From contig DASPGM010000003.1 of assembly GCA_035620615.1 (NCBI GenBank), forward strand, positions 1 through 12,050: a stretch of 12,050 nt of DNA, given 5' to 3'. Each line of letters starts with the position of its first letter. The stretch's first letter is position 1. The notes below the pieces were generated by a model. It was not told where the DNA came from, did not search any database, and saw only the letters and a program-made list of their open reading frames with translations. A program made the translations under genes and the position numbers. Of the stretch, positions 6,881 through 12,050 are shown one piece after another. This DNA is from CSP1-1 sp035620615 (GTDB lineage Archaea; Thermoproteota; Nitrososphaeria; Nitrososphaerales; Nitrosopumilaceae).

Positions 6881-8281
6881 ATGCAAAACCTTGCTTTATC
6901 CACAATCGGTTTTCCACACATTGATGATATATCATCATCAAAAAATGAACCAGACTGGCTTAAAGCATATCGAAAAAATTCTCTTACTGAATATCAGAAA
7001 CTTCCTCAAGAAACATCTCCACTCTATAACAAATATACTGACGCCAATAGAATGGATCCAGAAAAAATTTCGTTGGCAATTAATTCTGATAAATCTGTTC
7101 CAGAATTTCTTACAAATAGATTAAATGAACTTGTAGACGAATCTTTTATTGTACAAATTGGGTCTAATATTCACAAAACTAACTTACCTGATGAATTACA
7201 AAAAAAAGGATTAGTAATTTCTTCCATTGACGATGCACTAAAAAATTATACTGATATCATCCAAAAAACTTTAGAGTCAACAAACTCTAAAGAAGATAAA
7301 TACACTGCGTTAAATAATGCAGCATTTAATTCTGGAATTTTTATTTATGTCCCACGAAATTTAATCTTAGAAAAACCAATTCACATCGTTTCTTCTCTTT
7401 CAGTAGATGGAGCATCGACTATATCTCGTAATGTAATTGTTACAGAAGATAATAGTAAGGCAAGTATTGTTCAAGAATTGTATGCCCCTAAAACTTCTAA
7501 TCAGCAAGCATATCTTGAATTACTTAATGTAAGTGTAGGACAAAATAGCCAATTAAATGGGACAACTTTACAGGTTATGGCTAATAATGCCATTAATTTT
7601 TCTACTAGAAAATCCAATATTGCTCAAGATGGTAAAATAAATTGGTATTTAGGTTTGTTTGGTGCAATGCTATCACGTTACAGAATAGATTATTATCTTA
7701 ATGGCACTGGCGCAAACGCTAATGATTCCGAAGTCGTCTTTGGTAACGATAACCAATCATTTGATCTAAGTGCTAATGTAAATCATGAAAAGCCTTCTAC
7801 CGAAGCCAGAGTAATTGAAAAATCAATTCTTAAAGATAATTCCAAATCACTTTTCAAAGGAATGATACGAATAAAAGAACACGCTAGTAAATCTAATTCA
7901 TTTCTATCAGGACGTTCTATTTTATTAGACAAGGGAGCCAAATCTGATTCTATTCCAGGTCTTGAGATATTTACTAATGATGTTAAAGCAACCCATTCAG
8001 CATCAGTTGCTCAAATTGATGAAGAACAAATATTTTATCTCCAAACTCGATGTCTCAATAGAGAAGAATCTGAAAGAATTATTGTAGAAGGATTTTTGGA
8101 ACCTCTTTCCAGAACGATGTCTTACCAAGTTCGTGCCTGGATTTCTTATCTTATAGAATCAAAATGGGAAGGACGAGATATGAGCATCAAAAATGATGAA
8201 CAACTCAAAGCGTTAGTTGAGGTCGAAGAAACCAGATATAATGAAAATGCCGAAATTGAACAGCATTACAAGTATAGGTGA
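6881..8281 (+). CDS. sufD: Fe-S cluster assembly protein SufD
   Basis: Paralogue of SufB that forms the other half of the scaffold and is needed for iron acquisition in the bacterial complex. Conserved features: EPDWLKAYRKNSL (23-35) as in SufB/SufD N-termini, YTALNNAAFNSGIFIYVP (141-158), the C-terminal KATHSASVAQIDEEQIFYLQTR region (from 369) with H372, equivalent to the conserved His360 of E. coli SufD, and EGFLEPLSR (403-411). SufB-type scaffold cysteines are absent; the only cysteine is C391. After the usual end (near residue 430) there is an extra charged tail of about 35 residues rich in Glu, Lys and Asn. The gap to sufB is 27 nt without a convincing promoter, and the stop overlaps the next start as GTGA, so it is within the suf operon. 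At 466 residues it has by coincidence the same length as SufB. Confidence 0.94.
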   Translation: MQNLALSTIGFPHIDDISSSKNEPDWLKAYRKNSLTEYQKLPQETSPLYNKYTDANRMDPEKISLAINSDKSVPEFLTNRLNELVDESFIVQIGSNIHKTNLPDELQKKGLVISSIDDALKNYTDIIQKTLESTNSKEDKYTALNNAAFNSGIFIYVPRNLILEKPIHIVSSLSVDGASTISRNVIVTEDNSKASIVQELYAPKTSNQQAYLELLNVSVGQNSQLNGTTLQVMANNAINFSTRKSNIAQDGKINWYLGLFGAMLSRYRIDYYLNGTGANANDSEVVFGNDNQSFDLSANVNHEKPSTEARVIEKSILKDNSKSLFKGMIRIKEHASKSNSFLSGRSILLDKGAKSDSIPGLEIFTNDVKATHSASVAQIDEEQIFYLQTRCLNREESERIIVEGFLEPLSRTMSYQVRAWISYLIESKWEGRDMSIKNDEQLKALVEVEETRYNENAEIEQHYKYR

Positions 8282-8595
8282 TTAGGTTGGGCAATTGGGT
8301 AAAGGCATGTGATACTACAAATGTTAGAAGTGGAGAACTTTATGGATTTGATCATAAAGATAAAAAAATTCTTTTAGCAAATCAAAACGGGAAAATCTAT
8401 GCTGTAGATAGAATTTGTACCCATGCAGAAGCGGATCTTTCAACTGGAATTCTTAGCGAAGAAGGAATAAGGTGTCCACTACACCTATCTGTATTTAATT
8501 TAGAAAATGGAACTCCGCAAAATCCTCCTGCAGAAAAACCTTTGAGAACATATAATGTTAAAATAGATAAAAACGAGGTTTACGTGGAGTTATAG
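8278..8595 (+). CDS. Rieske-type [2Fe-2S] ferredoxin
   Basis: Small soluble electron carrier of 105 residues. The Rieske cluster ligands are complete: C47-T48-H49 (CTHAEADLS) and C66-P67-L68-H69 (CPLHLSVFN), 16 residues between the two boxes, as in dioxygenase-type ferredoxins rather than respiratory bc1 subunits (no membrane anchor, no disulfide cysteines). A GTG start overlaps the sufD stop as GTGA; MIRLGNWVKAC is a normal short N-terminus. sufS begins 1 nt after the stop. I know that similar ferredoxins sit in actinobacterial suf operons after sufD. The likely role, an electron donor during cluster assembly or a recipient of the product, is inference. Confidence 0.93.
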   Translation: MIRLGNWVKACDTTNVRSGELYGFDHKDKKILLANQNGKIYAVDRICTHAEADLSTGILSEEGIRCPLHLSVFNLENGTPQNPPAEKPLRTYNVKIDKNEVYVEL

Positions 8596-8596
8596 C

Positions 8597-9841
8597 ATGC
8601 AGTCTAGTAGTCTATCTTTAGAAAATATTCAAAAAGATTTTCCTATCTTGCAACGAACTGTTCGTGATGGAAAACAGTTAGTCTATTTAGATAATGCATC
8701 AACAACTCAAAAACCAGTTCAGGTTATTAATGCAATTAGTGATTATTACACAAATCATAATGCAAATATTCATCGAGCTGTATATGCTCTTGCAGAAGAA
8801 TCAACCGAAGCTTATGAATCTACAAGGGATAAAATAGCAAAGTTTCTAAACATATCAAATCGTGAAGAAATAGTTTTTGTTCGTGGTACTACTGAGGGCA
8901 TCAATCTTGTTGCATATACTTGGGGAAGACAGAATATCAACGAAGGTGACATTATAGTAACTACTGAATACGAACATCATAGCAATATTGTTCCTTGGCA
9001 GCTTTTAACAAAAGAAAAAGGTGCTAAATTAGAATACATTGGGGTTAATGATAATGGAGAGTTACTATTAGATCAGTTAGATTCCTATCTGAAAACTGGT
9101 AAAGTAAAATTAGTTGCGTTTAGTCAGATGTCTAATGTCCTTGGAACTATCACTGATACTGATATAATCATTGACAAATGTAAAAAAGCTGGAGTAAAGA
9201 CTCTGATTGATGGTGCACAGTCAGTTCCTCACATGAAAATTGATCTTGAAAAACTAGGATGTGATTTTTTTGCTTTTTCAGCTCATAAGATGTTGGGACC
9301 AACTGGAGTTGGAGTTTTGTGGGTAAGAAAATCGGTTCTTGAAACTATGCAACCTTTTCATGGCGGAGGGGATATGATTCGTGAAGTCCATAAATATGAA
9401 ACAACTTGGAATGATTTACCTTACAAATTTGAGGCTGGAACTCCCAATATAGCAGATGTAATTGGTTTTTCAGCAGCAATAGACTATCTTGAAAAAATTG
9501 GAATGGATACAATTCGAAAACACGAGATGGATTTAACAAAATATGCAATTGAAAAAATGTCACAGATAAAGGGAATTACAATCTATGGCACTAAAGATAT
9601 TTTAAAAAGAGGTGGAGTAATTTCCTTTAATTTCCATGATGTGCACCCTCATGATGTTGCAACAATTGTTGATAGAGAAGGAATAGCAATACGTTCTGGT
9701 CATCATTGTGCACAAGTACTAATGGAAAGATTAGATGTCGCAGCTACTAACCGTGCAAGTTTTTACATCTACAACACTACGGCAGATGTTGACAAACTCA
9801 TTAAAGCATTAGAAAAGGTATCAGAGTTGTTTAAATTATGA
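8597..9841 (+). CDS. sufS: Cysteine desulfurase SufS
   Basis: PLP-dependent enzyme that takes sulfur from L-cysteine, leaving alanine, and passes it as persulfide to the scaffold. The 414-residue class V aminotransferase has: YLDNASTTQKP (30-40), EHHSNIVPW (126-134) with the PLP-stacking H128, LIDGAQSVPH (203-212) with D205 and Q208, FSAHKMLGPTGVGVLW (227-242) with the PLP lysine K231, and RSGHHCAQ (366-373) with the catalytic persulfide cysteine C371. The position of C371 and the RSGHHC context mark the group II (SufS) type, which needs a partner such as SufU or SufE; the adjacent sufU fits. The ATG start is 1 nt after the Rieske gene, and the stop overlaps sufU as ATGA. Confidence 0.97.
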   Translation: MQSSSLSLENIQKDFPILQRTVRDGKQLVYLDNASTTQKPVQVINAISDYYTNHNANIHRAVYALAEESTEAYESTRDKIAKFLNISNREEIVFVRGTTEGINLVAYTWGRQNINEGDIIVTTEYEHHSNIVPWQLLTKEKGAKLEYIGVNDNGELLLDQLDSYLKTGKVKLVAFSQMSNVLGTITDTDIIIDKCKKAGVKTLIDGAQSVPHMKIDLEKLGCDFFAFSAHKMLGPTGVGVLWVRKSVLETMQPFHGGGDMIREVHKYETTWNDLPYKFEAGTPNIADVIGFSAAIDYLEKIGMDTIRKHEMDLTKYAIEKMSQIKGITIYGTKDILKRGGVISFNFHDVHPHDVATIVDREGIAIRSGHHCAQVLMERLDVAATNRASFYIYNTTADVDKLIKALEKVSELFKL

Positions 9842-10284
9842 GTGACCCAATTTATACTGAAATTATAATCGACGAAGCTAAAAATGCCCAAAATGAAGGT
9901 GTCTTAGAAAATCCTGATATTTCTCAGCACGATGCAAATCCAATGTGTGGAGATAGCATAACTCTACAAATGAGGGTAAATAATGATACCATTTCAGATA
10001 TTAAATGGCATGGAAATGGATGTACTATTTGTAAAGCCTGTACATCAGTTTTGACACAATTAATCAAAGGACAAGATTTGACTTTTGCAAAAAATCTAAA
10101 GAAAGAAGAAATTTTATCTGAATTAGGATTAGAACATTTGATTAGACAAAGTCCTGTTAGAATTAAATGTGCTTTATTATCTTTGAAGACGCTAAAGCTT
10201 GGTCTTTATACATATTTAGCTAAGAAAATGGAAAACTCAGGATCATTTGATAACTTAAAAGAAGAAGCATCAAAACTCTATTAA
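9838..10284 (+). CDS. sufU: SufU/IscU-family sulfur-transfer or scaffold protein with extra cysteines
   Basis: Partner of SufS; in Bacillus SufU a zinc site exchanges ligands with SufS and accepts the persulfide. Of 148 residues, the family core is NPMCGD (34-39, C37 and D39), GNGCTICKAC (59-68) and RIKCALL (108-114, C111). C37, D39, C62 and C111 match the SufU zinc ligands, and lysine before the last cysteine (IKC) is SufU-like, where IscU has histidine. Two features are odd: two extra cysteines, C65 and C68, give CX2CX2C, where SufU proteins usually have GCSISMAS; and C62-C111 spans 49 residues, shorter than in Bacillus SufU (about 62) and nearer IscU (about 43). The ATG overlaps the sufS stop as ATGA. 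The name is by context and family; IscU-like scaffold activity remains possible. Confidence 0.88.
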   Translation: MSDPIYTEIIIDEAKNAQNEGVLENPDISQHDANPMCGDSITLQMRVNNDTISDIKWHGNGCTICKACTSVLTQLIKGQDLTFAKNLKKEEILSELGLEHLIRQSPVRIKCALLSLKTLKLGLYTYLAKKMENSGSFDNLKEEASKLY

Positions 10285-10285
10285 C

Positions 10286-10633
10286 ATGAGTGTTTTCAAG
10301 CCTTCAGTCCCAATTTCAATTCAGATAAGAAAAATAATTTATGATAAATATAATGATCCTGAACTAAAATTTACTAACGATGAAATTTTTGAAATTATAA
10401 AAAATAATGGTGATGTGGATAAATCATGGACAATTGATGATATGGAAAAATATTTTCAAGACATTTGTGACTCGGGTCTTGTTAGAAATATCGCACAAAA
10501 TTTTACTACGGTCTGGTTTAAGCTTTTCAATACTATAAAAAAAATACAGTGTAACTCTTGTAAAAAAGAAAACTATCTAGGTGACTCTGAAGCTAGAATA
10601 TGTCAAAATTCAGAATGTAAGGCATCTATTTAG
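10286..10633 (+). CDS. Unrecognised small protein: winged-helix-like domain plus four-Cys zinc ribbon
   Basis: I do not recognise a named family. The 115-residue protein has two visible parts. Residues 12-80 look like a winged helix: helix IRKIIYDKY, then KFTNDEIFEIIKNN (28-41), a longer helix TIDDMEKYFQDICDSGLVRN (49-68), and a strand-rich FTTVWFKLF (73-81). Residues 89-111 hold four cysteines, C89-x2-C92 and C106-x4-C111, separated by 13 residues, resembling a zinc ribbon or another metal site; a fifth cysteine, C61, lies in the helical part. The ATG is 1 nt after the sufU stop, so it is the last gene of the suf operon. Together this suggests a DNA-binding regulator that senses metal, Fe-S or redox state, possibly acting on the sufB promoter; a general transcription or RNA-associated zinc ribbon protein is an alternative. 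Its stop overlaps the convergent pgk by 8 bp. Confidence 0.85.
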   Translation: MSVFKPSVPISIQIRKIIYDKYNDPELKFTNDEIFEIIKNNGDVDKSWTIDDMEKYFQDICDSGLVRNIAQNFTTVWFKLFNTIKKIQCNSCKKENYLGDSEARICQNSECKASI

Positions 10634-11834
10634 CACGATATCTTTTAGCAGCCTCTTCTAAAACCTGAATCATTGGTAAAGTTTCTCCTGTTAAATACAA
10701 CACAAGGGCTCCGCCAGCAGTACTAATATGATCTATTTTTTCTGCTAAACCATACTGCTTGAGGGCTGAAGTCAAGTGCCCACCACTTACTATAGTTGTA
10801 GCCATGGAATTGGCAACTCCTTCAAGAATTCCTTTTGTACCAAAACTAAACTGCTCTTTTTCAAAATAACCTGGTGGCCCACTAATGAAAACCGTCCCAG
10901 CCCCAGATATCAACTTGTTATAGTGTTCTACAGTCTTAGGTCCCACATCATATATGATGTCCTCCCTTGATAGATCTCTTACATCTACTTCAACCCTTGA
11001 CCCATCCTTATCTATTGCAACATCTACTGGTGTGGAAAATACATCTGGGTATTCACCTATCAACGCATGAGCCTTTGCGACAATTTCTTCTTCTCTTTCG
11101 ATTCCTAATGGTGCCCTAATACGCGCTTGTGCACGCATAAACACATTACCAATCAAACCAGTCAAAAGGACATGATCAGCCCTTCCCTTTTTAATTAACA
11201 ATTTTATTGCTTCTAGCCTATCTCCCACCTTTGAACCACCAAGAACAATTACATGCGGAGCTTTTGCAACCATCATTATTTCGTCTAGCTTTTTAACTTC
11301 TCTTTCAACAATTTTTCCTGCACATGCAGGTAAGACATTTGCAAAACCAACAATTGATGGATGTGATCTATGTGCACTTGGAAATGAATCTAGTACACAT
11401 AGATCAAAAAGTTTTGCTAATCTTTGAACCATTATAGTTTTAGCTGCATTTGTTGAAGAAAACTCATAATTTTCTTCTGCACATAGTCTTAGATTGTCAA
11501 GTAATAAAATATCTCCATTCTTTAAATTTTTTATTTCATTTTGAGCAGTTGTTCCAATCACATCCTCAATGTATTTTATTTTTTTATTCAATAATTTTTC
11601 TAATACCTCAGCATGCTTTTTCATTCCAGTATAGTCTTTATTTCCAACTCTTCCTTGATGTGATGCAACTACTAATTTGGAATTTTTTATCGCATTAATG
11701 GTCTCGGTTGCCTCTTCAATTCTTCTGGTTCCAGAAATTTCCATTGTATTAGGATCAATTGGACAATTCATGTCAACTCTCAAGAAAATGGTTTTACCTT
11801 TTAGATCAAAATCATCTAGAGTTAACAGCTTCAC
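10626..11834 (-). CDS. pgk: Phosphoglycerate kinase
   Basis: Interconverts 1,3-bisphosphoglycerate + ADP and 3-phosphoglycerate + ATP in the cytosol; in autotrophic archaea it would run mainly in the gluconeogenic direction. The 402 residues are a normal length. Motifs: FLRVDMNCPI (17-26) with R19, D21 and N23; SHQGR (58-62), the archaeal counterpart of SHLGR; DSFPSAHRSHPS (149-160); LGGSKVGDRL (198-207); GPPGYFEKEQF (319-329) at the nucleotide site; VSGGHLTSAL (349-358) where bacteria usually have GGGD; and STAGGALVLYL (371-381). The SHQGR and SGGH variants are those of crenarchaeal/thaumarchaeal enzymes. The start is GTG at 11834 (read on the minus strand) with MKLLTLDDFDLKGKTI as the usual N-terminus and a TATA-like box 26 bp before it. 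It is convergent with the suf operon and divergent from the gene starting near 12016. Confidence 0.96.
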   Translation of the reverse strand: MKLLTLDDFDLKGKTIFLRVDMNCPIDPNTMEISGTRRIEEATETINAIKNSKLVVASHQGRVGNKDYTGMKKHAEVLEKLLNKKIKYIEDVIGTTAQNEIKNLKNGDILLLDNLRLCAEENYEFSSTNAAKTIMVQRLAKLFDLCVLDSFPSAHRSHPSIVGFANVLPACAGKIVEREVKKLDEIMMVAKAPHVIVLGGSKVGDRLEAIKLLIKKGRADHVLLTGLIGNVFMRAQARIRAPLGIEREEEIVAKAHALIGEYPDVFSTPVDVAIDKDGSRVEVDVRDLSREDIIYDVGPKTVEHYNKLISGAGTVFISGPPGYFEKEQFSFGTKGILEGVANSMATTIVSGGHLTSALKQYGLAEKIDHISTAGGALVLYLTGETLPMIQVLEEAAKRYRAK

Positions 11835-11855
11835 GCTATTCCTTTTTTTAACCAG

Positions 11856-11864
11856 CTTAAAATC
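11856..11864 (-). promoter_or_regulatory. Putative TATA-like box of pgk
   Basis: On the minus strand GATTTTAAG lies with its centre 26 bp before the GTG start of pgk, the spacing for a leaderless archaeal transcript. Only a weak purine run (AAAAAAAGGA) precedes the start codon. Confidence 0.45.
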
Positions 11865-11951
11865 TTTGAGCCGATCAGATAGATGATAAGAATTTTATTC
11901 TCAAGACTGACCTTTTAGATTCAGTAATGAATTAAGTTAGAGCAATTGGTA

Positions 11952-11983
11952 TTTCTCATAATTTACTAAACATTATTGAGAAA
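11952..11983. repeat. Inverted repeat (hairpin) in the pgk-divergent gene intergenic region
   Basis: The left arm is TTTCTCATAAT (11952-11962). The right arm is ATTA-T-TGAGAAA (11972-11983), giving 11 base pairs with one bulged T and a 9-base loop. It lies between pgk and the rightward gene, just before the latter's TATA-like run. It could be a regulator site in DNA rather than an RNA hairpin, since a leaderless transcript would start after it. The remaining sequence from 11835 to 12015 shows no tRNA or other RNA signature. Confidence 0.4.
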
Positions 11984-11992
11984 AATTAAAAA
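11984..11992 (+). promoter_or_regulatory. Putative TATA-like box for the rightward gene at the window edge
   Basis: An A/T run, AATTAAAAA-like, is centred about 28 bp before the TTG at 12016, consistent with transcription starting at or near that codon. A GGGGG run (12003-12007) lies 8 nt before the TTG and could serve as a ribosome-binding site if the transcript has a leader. AT richness makes this weak. Confidence 0.3.
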
Positions 11993-12015
11993 TGACATTA
12001 CTGGGGGTTACTTAA

Positions 12016-12050
12016 TTGCAGAAATGGATATTTGATATTCGCTCTAGACC
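12016..12050 (+). CDS. Start of a rightward protein gene, 3' part outside the window
   Basis: From TTG at 12016 the frame is open to the window end and reads (M)QKWIFDIRSRP. A TAA immediately upstream in frame (12013-12015) means the gene cannot start earlier, and the ATG at 12024 is in another frame that stops after three codons. Support comes from the GGGGG run 8 nt upstream, the TATA-like run about 28 bp upstream, and TTG starts in hemL and hemC. Only 11 full codons plus two bases are visible, so no function can be given, and the open frame may be fortuitous. Confidence 0.35.
   Translation, partial: MQKWIFDIRSR

Noticed and set aside
11450..11698. Plus-strand hydrophobic open frames opposite pgk (also 10776-10970 and 11677-11886)
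   Set aside because: They are antisense to conserved pgk sequence; the Phe/Leu-rich composition follows from complementing AT-rich Lys/Glu codons.
11889..11901. Small palindrome AGAAT-TTT-ATTCT upstream of pgk
   Set aside because: Arms of only 5 AT-rich bases about 55 bp from the start codon; too weak to call an operator.
11835..12015. tRNA or small RNA gene in the pgk upstream gap
   Set aside because: No TPsiC-like GTTCRA, no cloverleaf pairing and no GC-rich island, which a stable RNA in such AT-rich DNA would normally show.

Overview
The window is AT-rich (roughly one third G+C by eye), densely packed archaeal DNA. It most resembles an ammonia-oxidising thaumarchaeon (Nitrososphaerota), close to Nitrosopumilus. 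This assignment is inference. It rests on crenarchaeal/thaumarchaeal-type phosphoglycerate kinase, a hemL-hemC-cobA-hemD block, a SufB/SufD/SufS/SufU system, TATA-like boxes about 25 bp before start codons (leaderless genes), and several TTG and GTG starts. I saw no rRNA, tRNA, CRISPR array, insertion sequence or phage gene.

Layout, left to right. (1) 1-1564: the 3' part of a PiT/Pho4 phosphate transporter gene, then a MIP-family channel (aquaporin) with an altered second NPA box. (2) 1614-5357: a tetrapyrrole operon, hemL-hemC-cobA-hemD, in which every junction is a 4-nt start/stop overlap (TTGA, ATGA, ATGA). It converts glutamate-1-semialdehyde to 5-aminolevulinate, then hydroxymethylbilane to uroporphyrinogen III and precorrin-2, the branch point to cobalamin and siroheme. 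The enzymes before hemL (glutamyl-tRNA reductase) and between hemL and hemC (porphobilinogen synthase) are not in the window. (3) 5358-5452: a compact regulatory region with a TATA-like box and a perfect 13-bp inverted repeat just before sufB. (4) 5453-10633: a tightly packed iron-sulfur cluster assembly operon, sufB-sufD-Rieske ferredoxin-sufS-sufU-small winged-helix/zinc-ribbon protein. The ATPase gene sufC is absent. (5) 10626-11834, minus strand: pgk, convergent with and overlapping the last suf-operon gene by 8 bp. (6) 11835-12050: a divergent intergenic region with a hairpin, a TATA-like box on each strand and the first codons of a rightward gene that runs off the window.

The genes are mostly housekeeping. 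The best candidates for something undescribed are in the suf operon. It has the gene order I recall from actinobacteria but without sufC. Its SufU-like scaffold has an added CX2CX2C cluster and a shortened insertion. It ends with an unrecognised small protein that looks like a DNA-binding winged helix fused to a four-cysteine zinc ribbon or metal site. A palindromic operator candidate sits in the sufB promoter. Together these suggest a self-regulated Fe-S biogenesis operon with an archaeal metal- or redox-sensing regulator. That is a hypothesis built from sequence patterns only.
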